A stretch of DNA of 64,000 nucleotides from the NCBI RefSeq assembly GCF_001598375.1, contig NZ_BCYV01000009.1, positions 62,001 through 126,000 of the forward strand, in the 5' to 3' direction. The notes beneath the pieces were generated by a model. The model was not told where the DNA came from and did no database searches. It was given only the letters and a program-made list of their open reading frames with translations. Positions 26,061 through 36,224 of the stretch are shown in pieces (within the stretch, counting starts at the first letter, position 1; each line of letters opens with the position of its first letter). A program made the translations under genes and the position numbers. Source of the DNA: Novosphingobium capsulatum NBRC 12533 (GTDB lineage Bacteria; Pseudomonadota; Alphaproteobacteria; Sphingomonadales; Sphingomonadaceae).

Positions 26061-27085
26061 GCAGGGTCCTTCGTCGCGTCTGACCAGATCGGGGCAATGG
26101 CAGGCGCTTCAAAATGCTGGGCCGGCAACACCAGGCGCACAACAACGCCATCAGGCGCGTGATCGATCTGCGCCTCTCCCGAAAGCTGCCGGGTGATGGC
26201 ATCGCGGATCAGGCGTGAACCAAAGCCACTGCGCGCGGGCGGCGCCACCGGCGGTCCGCCCTGCTCCCGCCATTCCAGCGCCACCGCGCCATCATCGCCC
26301 ACCTCCCAGGCAATTGTCACCGTGCCTTCGGCGTTGGACAGCGCGCCATACTTGATAGCGTTGGTGGCCAGCTCGTGCAGCACCATGACCAGCGACACCG
26401 TGGCCGCCGCGCCCACCGTCACATCAGGCCCGCCAAGGCTCAAGCGTTGGGCGCCACCATCGCCCTGCACACTGCCTGCGCAGATCGTCAGCCCCTGCCG
26501 CACCACATCGGCCAGCGGCGCGCCAGCCCACTGACCACGGCTGAGGATGGTATGCGCTGCCGCCAGGGCATGCAGGCGGGCGGTAAAATTCTCCACGGCC
26601 GCCGCGGCGGGCTGCTCGATCCCGCGAAACGATTGCCAGGCCATGGCCTGAACCACCATCAGCGAGTTCTTGACGCGGTGGTTAAGCTCTTCGATCAGCA
26701 GGCGCAGCCGGTCTTCCAGGATCTTGCGCTCGGTAATGTCGATCCCGGTCGATTGCATCACCTGCCAGCGGCCCTGGGCATCGAATTCCAGCGCATGGTT
26801 GCGCCACAGCGTCCACCGCACGCTGCCATCGGCCGCCTCCAGGCGGTTTTCGATGGTGCGTGACGGGTTTTCCGGGGTCAGCAGCGCCATCTCGCGCTGG
26901 ATCGTGGCATGCTCGCTCGTGGGGATGAACTTCCACACGTTGCGCCCGGTCAGCGCGGCGCGCGGGCTTTCCATCATGCGGGCATAGGCGGTGTTGGCAA
27001 ACAGGATCGTGCCATCGGCGGTGAACCGGCACAGCATATCCAGCTGGGTATCGAGAATATCGCGGAGGATATCAGCTTCAGTCAC
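26057..27085 (-). CDS. PAS-domain HWE-family sensor histidine kinase
   Basis: 342 residues, no membrane segment, so a soluble sensor. A PAS domain (residues ~5-120, with the PAC end TGIDITERK) is followed by the HWE kinase core. His is in EELNHRVKNSL, the N-box is HELATNAIKYGALS, and the diagnostic WxE reads LEWREQGGP. In related systems these kinases respond to light or general stress through PhyR-like proteins; here the ligand is unknown. It is cotranscribed with the receiver protein downstream. Confidence 0.92.
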   Translation of the reverse strand: MTEADILRDILDTQLDMLCRFTADGTILFANTAYARMMESPRAALTGRNVWKFIPTSEHATIQREMALLTPENPSRTIENRLEAADGSVRWTLWRNHALEFDAQGRWQVMQSTGIDITERKILEDRLRLLIEELNHRVKNSLMVVQAMAWQSFRGIEQPAAAAVENFTARLHALAAAHTILSRGQWAGAPLADVVRQGLTICAGSVQGDGGAQRLSLGGPDVTVGAAATVSLVMVLHELATNAIKYGALSNAEGTVTIAWEVGDDGAVALEWREQGGPPVAPPARSGFGSRLIRDAITRQLSGEAQIDHAPDGVVVRLVLPAQHFEAPAIAPIWSDATKDPA

Positions 27086-27169
27086 GCGCAGGGCGCCCTA
27101 AGATTGCGCAGCTTACAGAGCATGGCATGCCACGCCGCAGCGGCAAGCCCTGCACGGCGCCGCTTTCGA

Positions 27170-29134
27170 TCAAATCCGCAGCTGGCTGCCAAGTTCGACC
27201 ACACGGTTCGTCGGCAAGCGGAAGAATTCCATGGCGCTCGCCGCATTGCGCAGCATCCAGGCAAACAGCTTTTCCCGCCACAGCGCCATGCCCGGCTTGT
27301 CCGACGGAATCAGCGTCTGGCGCGAGAGGAAGAAGCTGGTCTTCATCATGTCAAACGGTTCGCCGCATGTGGTGATGGTCTTGAGCGCGGCAGGCACGTC
27401 GGTCTCTTCCAGGAAGCCGAAGCGCAGCGTCAGGCGATAGAAGCCGTTGCCGAAATCCTTGACCGCTGACCGCTGGGCCAGATCGACATAGGGTTCGTCC
27501 TGGATCTGCACCGTCAGGATCACCACCCGGTTGTGCAGCACCTTGTTGTGCTTGATGTTGTGCAACAGCGCCGAGGGCACGCCGTTGGAGGCCGAGGCCA
27601 TGAAGATCGCCGTACCGGCCACCCGCGCCGCGCTGGAATGGGCAGACTTGGTGAACACTTCGAGCGGGATCGACCCTTCGGCCATCCCGGCGCGCATCAG
27701 GGCGCGCCCACGCGACCAGGTGGTCAGCAGTGTAAAGATGGTGATGCCCATGGCCAGCGGCACCCAGCCGCCATCGGGGATCTTGGTCAGGTTGGCGCCC
27801 AGGTAGCCAAGGTCGATCGCCATGAACAGCGCCAGCAGGCCCGTGGCCAGCACCGGCCGCCAGTGCCACAGCTTGATCAGCACCACGCCCAGCAGCACGT
27901 TGTCGATCATCATCGCGCCGGTCACGGCGATGCCATAGGCGGCCGTGAGGTTCGACGAATGGCGGAACATCAGCACCAGCAGGATGACTGCCACCATCAG
28001 CGCGGAATTGATCACCGGGATATAGATCTGCCCGGCCGACGTGCTGGTATGGCGGATCGTCATGCGGGGGATGAACCCCAGCTGGATCGCCTGCTGGGTG
28101 ACCGAGAACGCGCCGGAGATCACCGCCTGGCTGGCGATGACCGCCGCCAGGCTGGCAATGATCAGCAGCGGCCACTGGAACCAGTCGGGCGCCAGGAAAT
28201 AGAACGGGCTCACCAGCGCGGCAGAGCCTTCACGCATCAGCAACGAGGCCTGGCCCAGATAGTTGAGCACCAGCGCCGGCAGCACCAGCGCCAGCCAGGA
28301 CACGCGGATCGGGTTGCGTCCGAAATGGCCCATGTCGGCATAGAGCGCTTCGGCCCCGGTCACCGCCAGGACGGCAGCGCCCATGGCCAGGAAACCGCGA
28401 AACGGATCGGCGGCAAACATGGCCACGGCGTGATGCGGAGACAGCGCGCCGATCACCTCGGGCAGCAGGGCAATGCTCATGGCGCCCAGCACCGCGATCG
28501 TGGCGAAATAGACCAGCATGATCGGGCCAAAGAACGTGGCGACGCGCTCGGTGCCCCGGCTCTGGATCAGGAACAGGGCAATCAGGATGGCCACCACCAT
28601 CGGCACCACCCAGCTTTGCATGCTGGGCTGATAGACCGAAAGCCCCTCGATCGCGCCCATCACCGACACCGCCGGGGTGATCATCGAATCGCCATAGAAC
28701 AGCGCGGTGGCAAAGACGCCCAGCAGAACGATGCCACGGCCCCAGCGCTTGCCGGCGGTGTGCTGGTTGATCAGCGCCAAAAGCGCCAGGCTGCCGCCCT
28801 CGCCCTTGTTGTCGGCGCGCATGATCACCGAGACGTATTTCAGCGTCACGATGATCATCATCGACCAGAACATCAGGCTGACGATGCCATAGATATGCGT
28901 CTGGTCGAGCGGCAGGCGATGATGCCCGGCAAAGGTATCGCGCAAGGCATAAAGCGGGCTGGTGCCGATATCGCCGAACACCACCCCGACAGCGCCGACC
29001 GCCATCTTGATCAGGCTGGCCTGCCCACGGCCCTGGCCATGCGCATGGCCCGCAACGGGCGAGGCAGCATTGGCCGTGGACGGATTCCCTGCGGTTCCGG
29101 CGTTACCCACGGCATCACCCACGGCATTGTTCAT
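27170..29134 (-). CDS. kup: Low-affinity potassium transporter Kup
   Basis: 654 residues. After a ~35-residue Gly/Ala-rich cytoplasmic lead, the KUP core begins at [21 protein letters not shown], the family hallmark, followed by about twelve membrane helices and a C-terminal cytoplasmic domain (...[23 protein letters not shown]). It is a proton-coupled K+ uptake system in the inner membrane. The start at 29134 is the first Met after which no unrelated sequence remains; the frame stays open upstream. It is transcribed alone. Confidence 0.95.
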   Translation of the reverse strand: MNNAVGDAVGNAGTAGNPSTANAASPVAGHAHGQGRGQASLIKMAVGAVGVVFGDIGTSPLYALRDTFAGHHRLPLDQTHIYGIVSLMFWSMMIIVTLKYVSVIMRADNKGEGGSLALLALINQHTAGKRWGRGIVLLGVFATALFYGDSMITPAVSVMGAIEGLSVYQPSMQSWVVPMVVAILIALFLIQSRGTERVATFFGPIMLVYFATIAVLGAMSIALLPEVIGALSPHHAVAMFAADPFRGFLAMGAAVLAVTGAEALYADMGHFGRNPIRVSWLALVLPALVLNYLGQASLLMREGSAALVSPFYFLAPDWFQWPLLIIASLAAVIASQAVISGAFSVTQQAIQLGFIPRMTIRHTSTSAGQIYIPVINSALMVAVILLVLMFRHSSNLTAAYGIAVTGAMMIDNVLLGVVLIKLWHWRPVLATGLLALFMAIDLGYLGANLTKIPDGGWVPLAMGITIFTLLTTWSRGRALMRAGMAEGSIPLEVFTKSAHSSAARVAGTAIFMASASNGVPSALLHNIKHNKVLHNRVVILTVQIQDEPYVDLAQRSAVKDFGNGFYRLTLRFGFLEETDVPAALKTITTCGEPFDMMKTSFFLSRQTLIPSDKPGMALWREKLFAWMLRNAASAMEFFRLPTNRVVELGSQLRI

Positions 29135-29276
29135 GGCGAGACTGCCCCCGGCCGCTTCGGCCCCATTGCACTGTCCGGCCCGCGATAGAGCCGAATCGGG
29201 GCGGCGCTTAGCACCGGCGCCCAACCTGAAGCAATGGTGACCAAACCGCCATCTGTGGCAAGCGGTTCCCGATATT

Positions 29277-30002
29277 TCACCGAGCGGCGGGCTTGGGTGC
29301 GGGGGTTGCTGCGCCAGACGGGGCCTTGGCGGCTTGCGCCTGTCCCGATGCCTCAGGCTGTGCCGGCGGGATGGGCATGCCACTGGCCGCCATCATCTGG
29401 TCCAGCCGCGTCAGCCGCATCGCCAGATCCTGGCGATAGGGCGCATCGGCCGGCGAGCGGGCGAGCAGATCGGCCCACAGCGCCCGGGCATCGGCAAGGC
29501 GCCCCGATTGCGCCATGGCCAGGCCCATGAAGAACGGCGGGCCGGGGTGATTGGGATCGATCATCGCCGCGCGGCGGAACGCATATTGCGCGGCCGGGGT
29601 GATCAGGCCCTCGCTATGGCCAACCAGGGCATTGCCGAGCGCCACCTCGATATCGGCATCGTCGGGGTTTTCCTGCGCGGCCTTGGCCAAGACATCGGCC
29701 GCGGCGCGATATTGCCCTTGCCGGGTCAGGCCATCGGCCAGGATCAGCCAGCTGCGCCCCTTGCCAAAGGCACTGCCCATGGCCTGGCGCTCCTTGATCA
29801 GTGCAGCGTCCGCCACGGCCGCGTTTTCCACAGCCGGGGTGGGTGCGCCAGCCTCCGCCGGGTGCCCCTGCAGGGCATAGCCGGCCAGACCGAACAGCAG
29901 CGCAGCGCCGGTCACTTCCCATCCGGCGCGCGGCAGCCGCCCCACCAGCACGAGCGCGGCGAACACGATGGCGGCAACGCCCAGAACGATCACCCAGGTC
30001 AT
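29277..30002 (-). CDS. ccmI: Cytochrome c biogenesis protein CcmI (TPR)
   Basis: 241 residues. Two N-terminal membrane helices (residues ~1-20 and 28-46), then a periplasmic TPR region ([32 protein letters not shown] in part, [22 protein letters not shown] in part) that binds apocytochrome c tails. The last ~35 residues are Pro/Ala-rich. The start at 30002 overlaps the end of ccmH. It is the last gene of the ccm operon. Confidence 0.88.
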   Translation of the reverse strand: MTWVIVLGVAAIVFAALVLVGRLPRAGWEVTGAALLFGLAGYALQGHPAEAGAPTPAVENAAVADAALIKERQAMGSAFGKGRSWLILADGLTRQGQYRAAADVLAKAAQENPDDADIEVALGNALVGHSEGLITPAAQYAFRRAAMIDPNHPGPPFFMGLAMAQSGRLADARALWADLLARSPADAPYRQDLAMRLTRLDQMMAASGMPIPPAQPEASGQAQAAKAPSGAATPAPKPAAR

Positions 30003-30451
30003 GGCTTGTCCTTGCGCAGGGCCGCATTGGCCCGTTTTCCACGGCGGAAACGGCCCCGCAGCAGCAGGGCGGCAAAGCCCAGAAACACCCCTGGCGCGGC
30101 AAACAGCGGCCAGGTCAAAGGCTTCACCTGCGGCGTATAGCTGACATAATCGCCATAGCGATCGATCAGCCACTGCCGGATCGCCTCGGGATCTTCGCCG
30201 GCGGCGATGCGGGTGCGCACCTCGTTGCGCATGTCGCCAGCCATCGAGGCATCGGAATCGGCGATCGACTGGCTCTGGCACTTGAGGCAGCGCAGCGTTT
30301 CCATCAGCGCCTGCGCCTTGGCCTCCTGCGCCGGATCGGGCAGCTGGCGATAGGCATAGGGCGCGGGCGGCAGGCTGTCTTGCGCGGCCAGCGGCGCCAG
30401 CGGCAGCAGCAGCGCCAGCGTCGCCGCAGAAATGAAACGAGCCCGTTTCAT
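29999..30451 (-). CDS. ccmH: Cytochrome c biogenesis protein CcmH
   Basis: 150 residues. Signal peptide (MKRARFISAATLALLLPLAPLAAQ), then the redox motif LRCLKCQSQSI that reduces the apocytochrome haem-binding disulfide. A C-terminal membrane helix (WPLFAAPGVFLGFAALLL) and a basic cytoplasmic tail complete the standard short CcmH. Four-base overlaps with both neighbours. Confidence 0.95.
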   Translation of the reverse strand: MKRARFISAATLALLLPLAPLAAQDSLPPAPYAYRQLPDPAQEAKAQALMETLRCLKCQSQSIADSDASMAGDMRNEVRTRIAAGEDPEAIRQWLIDRYGDYVSYTPQVKPLTWPLFAAPGVFLGFAALLLRGRFRRGKRANAALRKDKP

Positions 30452-31008
30452 TGTTCGGCTTCCTTGAGCTTGGCCAGGATCACCGGCACATCTTCGGGCA
30501 TGATCGCACCGATATGCTGATGGCGGATCACGCCATGGGCATCGACCACGAAGGTTTCCGGCACGCCCGACGAACCAATGCCTATCTGCACCTTGCTGAG
30601 ATCATCCTGGCCGATGCGGGCAAAGGGATTGCCATTGGCGGCCAGGAAGCGCGCCAGATCATCCTTGCGATCGCGGATCGCCACGCCGTCGATCTCTGCC
30701 CCGGCCTTGGCCAGTTGCGCCAGTTGCGGCGATTCGACCGCGCAAGGGCCGCACCACGAGGCAAAGATGTTGAGCAGCCGCGGCTTGCCACCCACGAACT
30801 GGGCACTGCTCAGGCCCGGCCGGTCAGCGCTGGCCGGCGGCAGGGCAAAGGCCGGGATGGGCTTGCCGATGAACGTGCTGGCCACCTCGCGATTGTCTGG
30901 CCGCACCAGGCCATAGACCACCAGCGCCAGGAAACCGCCGAACAGCACCAGCGGCAACCACAGCGCCAGGCCCGGCCGGCGCGCGGGGGAAGCCGGTTGC
31001 GCGCTCAT
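30448..31008 (-). CDS. ccmG: Thiol:disulfide interchange protein CcmG/DsbE
   Basis: 186 residues. One N-terminal membrane anchor (residues ~14-33), then a periplasmic thioredoxin fold with WCGPC in FASWCGPCAVESPQL and the cis-proline region GSSGVPETFVVD. It keeps CcmH and apocytochrome cysteines reduced. The start at 31008 overlaps the ccmF stop as ATGA. Confidence 0.95.
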   Translation of the reverse strand: MSAQPASPARRPGLALWLPLVLFGGFLALVVYGLVRPDNREVASTFIGKPIPAFALPPASADRPGLSSAQFVGGKPRLLNIFASWCGPCAVESPQLAQLAKAGAEIDGVAIRDRKDDLARFLAANGNPFARIGQDDLSKVQIGIGSSGVPETFVVDAHGVIRHQHIGAIMPEDVPVILAKLKEAEQ

Positions 31009-32948
31009 CGTCCCTGCCTTTCGCGGCGGAACGCGATCTTGTCGACCGCCACCAGCCGCTTCACATCGCGCGCCACGCGGCCGATCAGTGCCAGCAGGCC
31101 GCCCAGGCCCACCAGCAGCCCGCCCAGCCAGATCAGGGGTACGAACGGCTTCCACCAGAAGCGCATCTGCCAGCGGCCATCCTGGCCCTCTTCACCCAGC
31201 ACGACATAGAGCTGGCCGTTCCAGCGGGTTTTCAGAGCGGATTCGGTGCGCGTGCCCGGCGGATTGGCAAACACCCGCGCCTGGGGCAGCAGCACCGTGG
31301 CGTCGCCGCCATCATAGCGGGCCGAAACCGTGGCCTGCAGCGCGGTCCAATTGGGCCCCGCCACCGGATCGATGCGATCGAGCGTGAGGGCATAGGGGCC
31401 GACCTGGCGGGTTTCGCCCGGATTGAGCGCGGCCAGGGTTTCGGTGGAAAACGCGCTTTCGCTGGCCATGCCCAGGGCCGCCACGGCAATGCCGAGGTGG
31501 GCAATGACCATGCCCCAGATCGGCAGCGGCGTGCGGCGCAAATTGCGCCCCCGCAGCGGCAGCAGGCTGGCGATGGCGAGCCCGGCGCCCAGGGCCAGGC
31601 CCAACGCCGGCAGCACCCTTACCCCGGCGACAAACGCCGCGCCACCGGCGGCGATGGCCACCAGCGCGGGCACGGCGAGGATCGGCGCGATGCGCCCGCC
31701 CCGATCATCCTTCCAGCGCAGCAGCGGCCCCACAGCCATGACCACGAACATCGGAAAGGCAAAGATCGCCGCCACCGGGTTGAAATAGGGCGGACCCACC
31801 GAAACCTTGACGCCGAACGCCTCGGTCAAGAGCGGATAGAGCGTGCCGAGCAGCACGATGCCGAGGATGCCGCACAGCATCACGTTGTTGAACACCAAGG
31901 CCGCCTCGCGGCTGACAAAGGCAAAGCGCGCGCCTTCGGTCACGGTGCTGGCGCGCAGGGCAAACAGCAGCAGCGCCCCGCCGATGTAGATCGCCAGCAG
32001 CGCCAGGATGAAGCTGCCGCGCGCCGGATCGACGGCAAAGGCATGGACCGACGTGAGAATGCCCGAGCGGACCAGGAATGTGCCAACCATCGACATGGAG
32101 AACGCGATCACGCCCAGCATCACAGTCCACGCGCGCAGCGCATTGCGCGCCGCCAGCACCGAGACCGAATGGAGCAAGGCCGTGGCTGCGAGCCAGGGCA
32201 TGAGCGAGGCGTTTTCGACCGGATCCCAGAACCACCAGCCGCCCCAGCCCAGCGTGTAATAGGCCCAATAGGAGCCTGCGGTGATTCCGATAGTCAGGAA
32301 TATCCACGCGCCCAGCACCCAGGGCCGCATGGCGCGGGCAAAGGCAGGGCCGACATCGCGGGTGATCAGCGCGCCCACGGCGAAACTGAACGCGATCGAA
32401 AGCCCGACATAGCCGACATAGAGCGTGGGCGGATGGAACGCGAGGCCGATATCCTGCAGCAACGGGTTGAGCCCGGCGCCTTCTGGCGCGGGCTGCGGCA
32501 GGCGGGCAAACGGATTGGAGGCGAGCAGCAGGAACGCGTAGAAGCCGAGGCTGACGAAAGCCTGCGCCGCAAGCGTCGCCATCAGCGTCTTTTCCGGCAG
32601 GCGCCGTTCCACCAGCGCCACGAAGCCACCCGCCAGGCTCATGATCGTGACCCACAGCAGCATCGAGCCTTCGTGGTTGCCCCAGGTGCCGGCAATCTTG
32701 AAGATCAGTGGCTTGGCCGAGTGGCTGTTTTCCGCCACCAGCTTGACCGAGAGATCGGTGGTGACGAACAGGGTGATCAGCGCGGCAAAGGCCAGCGCCA
32801 CCAGAATGCCCTGCATCACCGCCACCGGACGCACCACGCCCAGCATCGCCGCGCCTTGCGGCCGCAGCGCCAGGGCGCCCGCCACGAGTTGCAGCACGGC
32901 CAGCGCCGCCGCCATCCACAGGATGGCAAGACCGAGTTCCGCGATCAT
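31005..32948 (-). CDS. ccmF: Haem lyase subunit CcmF
   Basis: 647 residues with about 14 hydrophobic helices. The tryptophan-rich haem-handling segment WGGWWFWDPVENASLMPW and histidines such as GTWGNHEGSM are the CcmF hallmarks. With CcmH and CcmI it attaches haem from CcmE to apocytochrome c. It overlaps ccmE and ccmG by four bases each. Confidence 0.96.
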   Translation of the reverse strand: MIAELGLAILWMAAALAVLQLVAGALALRPQGAAMLGVVRPVAVMQGILVALAFAALITLFVTTDLSVKLVAENSHSAKPLIFKIAGTWGNHEGSMLLWVTIMSLAGGFVALVERRLPEKTLMATLAAQAFVSLGFYAFLLLASNPFARLPQPAPEGAGLNPLLQDIGLAFHPPTLYVGYVGLSIAFSFAVGALITRDVGPAFARAMRPWVLGAWIFLTIGITAGSYWAYYTLGWGGWWFWDPVENASLMPWLAATALLHSVSVLAARNALRAWTVMLGVIAFSMSMVGTFLVRSGILTSVHAFAVDPARGSFILALLAIYIGGALLLFALRASTVTEGARFAFVSREAALVFNNVMLCGILGIVLLGTLYPLLTEAFGVKVSVGPPYFNPVAAIFAFPMFVVMAVGPLLRWKDDRGGRIAPILAVPALVAIAAGGAAFVAGVRVLPALGLALGAGLAIASLLPLRGRNLRRTPLPIWGMVIAHLGIAVAALGMASESAFSTETLAALNPGETRQVGPYALTLDRIDPVAGPNWTALQATVSARYDGGDATVLLPQARVFANPPGTRTESALKTRWNGQLYVVLGEEGQDGRWQMRFWWKPFVPLIWLGGLLVGLGGLLALIGRVARDVKRLVAVDKIAFRRERQGR

Positions 32949-33397
32949 TTCGTTTCCGCCACCACGGCCTTGGCCTGCCCTTCCGTCATGTCCTTCATCT
33001 CGCGCGGGACATATTTCTCGTCATGCTTGGCCAGCAGATTGTCGGCCACGAAGGTTTTTCCCTCCATGCGGCCTTCGGCGACCACGCCCGATCCTTCGAC
33101 GAACAGATCCGGCGTGATCCCGGCATAGCGCACCGGCACGGTGGCCTTGCCATCGCCGACCACGAACGTGATCGTCACGCCATCGGGCATCGTCTTGATC
33201 GAGCCGCGCTGCACCATGCCGCCCAGCCGCACGGCGCGGCCCTGTTCGGGCGGATGGGCCATCAGGTCGCTCGGCACATAGAAATAGCTGGCCTGCTTGG
33301 ACAGCGCCCAGGCGGCGAGCAGCCCGGCCCCGATCAGCGCCGCCAGCGCGATCACCAGCAGGACCAACCGTTGATGCTTGGCCTTGATCGCGCTCAT
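32945..33397 (-). CDS. ccmE: Haem chaperone CcmE
   Basis: 150 residues. One membrane anchor (residues ~10-31), then an OB-fold periplasmic domain. The haem-binding His is in LAKHDEKYVPREM, the usual HxxxY context. The start at 33397 overlaps the stop of ccmD (ATGA), and the end overlaps ccmF by four bases. Confidence 0.96.
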   Translation of the reverse strand: MSAIKAKHQRLVLLVIALAALIGAGLLAAWALSKQASYFYVPSDLMAHPPEQGRAVRLGGMVQRGSIKTMPDGVTITFVVGDGKATVPVRYAGITPDLFVEGSGVVAEGRMEGKTFVADNLLAKHDEKYVPREMKDMTEGQAKAVVAETK

Positions 33398-33564
33398 GCC
33401 TCGTTCTTTCGTGCCTTGGCGCGGGTTCCGCCGCGCACCGCGTCGCGCCGGGCCTCTGCCCGCCGCATCGACCACAGCGTGATGCCAACCAGCAGCAGCG
33501 TGCCCACCACCCCGATGGTGAGGGCCGCCGCCACAAAGTGCCATTGATCAAGTCGTTCATGCAT
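33394..33564 (-). CDS. ccmD: Haem exporter protein CcmD
   Basis: A 56-residue protein, easily missed because of its size. One membrane helix (FVAAALTIGVVGTLLLVGITLW) is followed by a basic cytoplasmic tail (SMRRAEARRD...TRAKARKNEA), the standard CcmD layout. CcmD releases holo-CcmE from the CcmABC complex. It fills the gap between ccmC and ccmE exactly: 39 bases after ccmC, and its stop overlaps the ccmE start as ATGA. Another frame over the same DNA (MNDLINGTLW...) is a shadow. Confidence 0.92.
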   Translation of the reverse strand: MHERLDQWHFVAAALTIGVVGTLLLVGITLWSMRRAEARRDAVRGGTRAKARKNEA

Positions 33565-33603
33565 GATGCGGGTTTCCGTGGAGCAGCAGCGCGCGGTGCA
33601 ACA

Positions 33604-34332
33604 TCAGGCCATGGCCTTGCGGCGCAGGCGCGCCTCGGCCTGGATATCGGCCAGAAGCGTGCGCATGCGCGCCAGCACGACACCGCCAAAAATGCAGGAA
33701 AAGCCCAGCGCGCCGATCAGCAGCGGCCACAGGAACGTGCCATCGATGGCCGATTTGCCCATCGTGATCGAGGCGGGCTGGTGCAGGCTGTTCCACCACA
33801 CCACCGAACGGTTGATGATCGGGATGTTGATCGCGCCAACCATGCCGAAGATGGCGGTGACGCGGCTGGCCCCGCTGCCGGCGGCGGCATCACGCTGCGC
33901 CGCGCCAGCCAGCGCGATATAGCCGAAATAGAGGAACAGCAGAATGAGATAGCTGGTCAGGCGGCCATCCCACACCCACCAGGTGCCCCAGGTGGGCCGT
34001 GCCCAGATCGATCCGGTGATCAGGCACATGGCCGTGAATGCTGCGCCCGGCACCGCCGCCGCGCGCGCCGCGATGGCCGCCAACGGGTGGCGCCAGACCA
34101 GTTCCACCAGGCTCGACACCGCGATCGTGGTCCATCCGGCCATGCCCAGCCAGGCGCAGGGCACGTGGATGAAAAGGATGCGCACGGTCTGCCCCATCAG
34201 CCGGTCAGGCGGCACCATCAGCAGGCCCCAGGCCAGCGCGCCAAAGGCCAGGACCAGGCCAACCCCCAGCAACAGCGGCATGAGCCAGCGGGCAAGCCGC
34301 AGGAAACGGGCGGGATTGGCAAAACCGTGCAT
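33604..34332 (-). CDS. ccmC: Haem exporter/interaction protein CcmC
   Basis: 242 residues with six hydrophobic helices. WGTWWVWDGRLTS is the haem-binding tryptophan motif, and the periplasmic histidines are in LFIHVPCAW and NSLHQPASI. CcmC loads haem onto CcmE. The ATG at 34332 gives the usual start MHGFANPARFLRLA; the frame is open further upstream but without a better site. It is the first ccm gene here; ccmA and ccmB are not in the window. Confidence 0.94.
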   Translation of the reverse strand: MHGFANPARFLRLARWLMPLLLGVGLVLAFGALAWGLLMVPPDRLMGQTVRILFIHVPCAWLGMAGWTTIAVSSLVELVWRHPLAAIAARAAAVPGAAFTAMCLITGSIWARPTWGTWWVWDGRLTSYLILLFLYFGYIALAGAAQRDAAAGSGASRVTAIFGMVGAINIPIINRSVVWWNSLHQPASITMGKSAIDGTFLWPLLIGALGFSCIFGGVVLARMRTLLADIQAEARLRRKAMA

Positions 34333-34509
34333 GTTTTTGAACTTGGGATCCTTCTCCACCGGGCATGGCCCGGCCCGCATGCTGTGCCATTGCGCCAGAT
34401 CAAGGGCAAGCAAAACAGCGGCGCGAAGGCCTTGAACCTTGGGATGAAACGGGCGCGCCAATGCCGCGCCGGGACCCCCGCAGGGAATGTCTCGTCATGT
34501 CGGGAGAAA

Positions 34510-34587
34510 TGGGGCGATCGAGGGGGTTCGAACCCCCGACCTCCGGTACCACAAACCGGCGCTCTAACCAACTGAGCTACGATCGCC
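34510..34587 (-). tRNA. tRNA-His (GTG)
   Basis: On the minus strand the sequence folds as a complete cloverleaf. Acceptor GCGATCG pairs with CGATCGC, the D-arm is GCTC...GAGC, the anticodon stem is CCGGT/ACCGG with loop TTGTGGT (anticodon GTG), and the T-arm carries TTCGAAC. The extra 5' G (-1) at 34587 faces C73 at 34513, the classical tRNA-His identity pair. CCA is encoded at 34512-34510. Confidence 0.97.
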
Positions 34588-34716
34588 ACGGCGGCGCCCT
34601 GGGGCGTTGTTCCGCGTTCCGAGCGAAGCTGCAAATGCGTGCTCCGTTCGGGTGGCCGCCCTTGCAACAATCCTGCCGCCTTGAAAAGGGAAAACTTGCA
34701 TCGGGGGATAACTTTT

Positions 34717-35667
34717 TCAGCGATCAGCCGCCTCGCCCCAGCTGCGCCCGGCGATCCGTGGCGGGGTGGTGCCGGCATCGATCAGCAGCTCTTCTTCCAA
34801 GGCTTGCGAATCGATCGTGGCAACCAGCCGCGCCCGCAGCCAGCGATCGGTGAGCACGATTTCCCCGGTGGCGAGGCCCTGCGCCGGGCCCAGCGCAGAG
34901 GCCAGATCGCGATAGCCGCCGGTTGGCGCCTGGGCGATGATCTGCTCGGCCCGCGCCACGCTCAGCGCATCGGGCGCGAACATTGCCAGAAGGCGCCCCT
35001 GCCCCGGCACCAGGCTGCCCAGCGCGATGGGTGAGCTGCCCACCTCGGGCAAGGCACAGAGCCAGGGGGCAAGCCGCGCATAGAGCGGGCCAGTCATGCC
35101 GCGCACCGCGCGCAGTTCACCCACCGCCACGAGCGGGCGGCCTGCGGTGCGATAGGGCGTGGCCAGGCGGGCATAGTCGGCATCTTCTGCGCCATCGGGC
35201 AAGGACAGCGCGTCGCTATCGATCCAATCGGCCATGGCTGCAGCCAATGGCGCGGCCTGGCTGCTGCCGATACCGAGCGAGGCCATCAGCGCGCGCAGTT
35301 CGAGCAGGCCCGCCGGGCGCACGCGCAGCGTGCCATCGGGCGCCGCATCAACCAGGGCGTTGACGTTGAAGCAGTTGCCACCCGGCGCCAGTTGCCAGGC
35401 AATCTGCCCGCGCGGCACGGCCCATTTGCCGCGCTCCGCCCGGTGAAGCGCGCCGCCGGGCTCGGCAAGCCTGGCGAGCAACCGCACTTCCCCTTCGGCC
35501 AAGGCGCGGCGGGCGGCTGCCTGCGCCTGCGCATTGCCCGCCAGCCGCGTGGCCAGACCCAGCCGATCGAGCATCAGGCCGGCCAACACGGCCATGATCG
35601 CCACCAGCAGCAGCACACCGAGCAGCGCCGCGCCGCGTTCGTGCGGCGGGGGCTGTGCCACGCTCAC
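34717..35667 (-). CDS. gspK: Type II secretion minor pseudopilin GspK
   Basis: 316 residues from a GTG that overlaps the gspJ stop (GTGA). The N-terminus HERGAALLGVLLLVAIMAVLAGLML is a class III prepilin-like signal, with Gly before the cleavage site and no Glu at +5, as is normal for GspK. The rest matches the GspK helical domain (ALMASLGIGSSQAAPLAAAMADWIDSD in part, TPYRTAGRPLVAVGELRAVRGM in part). GspK caps the pseudopilus tip. Last gene of the gspHIJK set; no gspL or gspM follows. Confidence 0.88.
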   Translation of the reverse strand: MSVAQPPPHERGAALLGVLLLVAIMAVLAGLMLDRLGLATRLAGNAQAQAAARRALAEGEVRLLARLAEPGGALHRAERGKWAVPRGQIAWQLAPGGNCFNVNALVDAAPDGTLRVRPAGLLELRALMASLGIGSSQAAPLAAAMADWIDSDALSLPDGAEDADYARLATPYRTAGRPLVAVGELRAVRGMTGPLYARLAPWLCALPEVGSSPIALGSLVPGQGRLLAMFAPDALSVARAEQIIAQAPTGGYRDLASALGPAQGLATGEIVLTDRWLRARLVATIDSQALEEELLIDAGTTPPRIAGRSWGEAADR

Positions 35668-36224
35668 GGCTGCCCAAACGGCGCGACGAGGCGCAAAGGG
35701 CCCGCCAGGCCCGGAGGCGCGATGACCAGTTCGGCGGCCACGGGGAAATCGGGCCTTGTCCATTGGCCCTGATGCCATTGCCCCGCCGCGTCGCGCAGCC
35801 GCAGGCGCGGCGGCGTGGTCAGCGGCAGCACGGCCAGATCGATATCCGCAGCAGCGCCCGCCAGTTGGGGATAGCTACGCCGCACCAGCGCCTGGCCGGT
35901 CCAGCGGTACTCCAGGCGCTCCAGCGGCGGCCGGGGCAATCCATTGGGGTTGGCCCAGCCATCGCGCACCAGGGCCAGCAGCACGCCATCGCCCCCGGTA
36001 GCCAGGCCAAGGCGTGGCTCGGCCTGGCTCAGATCGGCCTGCCACAGCGCAACCATGCGGCGCAGTTGCCCAGCCGCAGCATCGTGATGGCGCAGCGTGC
36101 GTTCGCTGCTTGCCGTGCCGCGCAACAAGGCCAACGCCGCCGTGGCGATCAGGGCGAAGACCGCCAGGGCAACCAGCATCTCGACCAGGCTGAAGCCCCG
36201 CTCGCCGGGCGGCAGAACGGTCAT
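35664..36224 (-). CDS. gspJ: Type II secretion minor pseudopilin GspJ
   Basis: 186 residues. The prepilin cleavage motif ERG/FSLVEMLVALAVFALIA has Glu at +5. LRHHDAAAGQLRRMVALWQADLSQAEPR in part and LEYRWTGQALVRRSYP match GspJ. The ATG at 36224 overlaps the gspI stop by four bases, which fixes the start. Confidence 0.9.
   Translation of the reverse strand: MTVLPPGERGFSLVEMLVALAVFALIATAALALLRGTASSERTLRHHDAAAGQLRRMVALWQADLSQAEPRLGLATGGDGVLLALVRDGWANPNGLPRPPLERLEYRWTGQALVRRSYPQLAGAAADIDLAVLPLTTPPRLRLRDAAGQWHQGQWTRPDFPVAAELVIAPPGLAGPLRLVAPFGQP

Noticed and set aside
27533..29188. 551-codon open frame on the + strand opposite kup
   Set aside because: It is rich in His, Gln and Arg with no domain, the usual antisense read of a GC-rich membrane-protein gene; kup on the other strand is certain.
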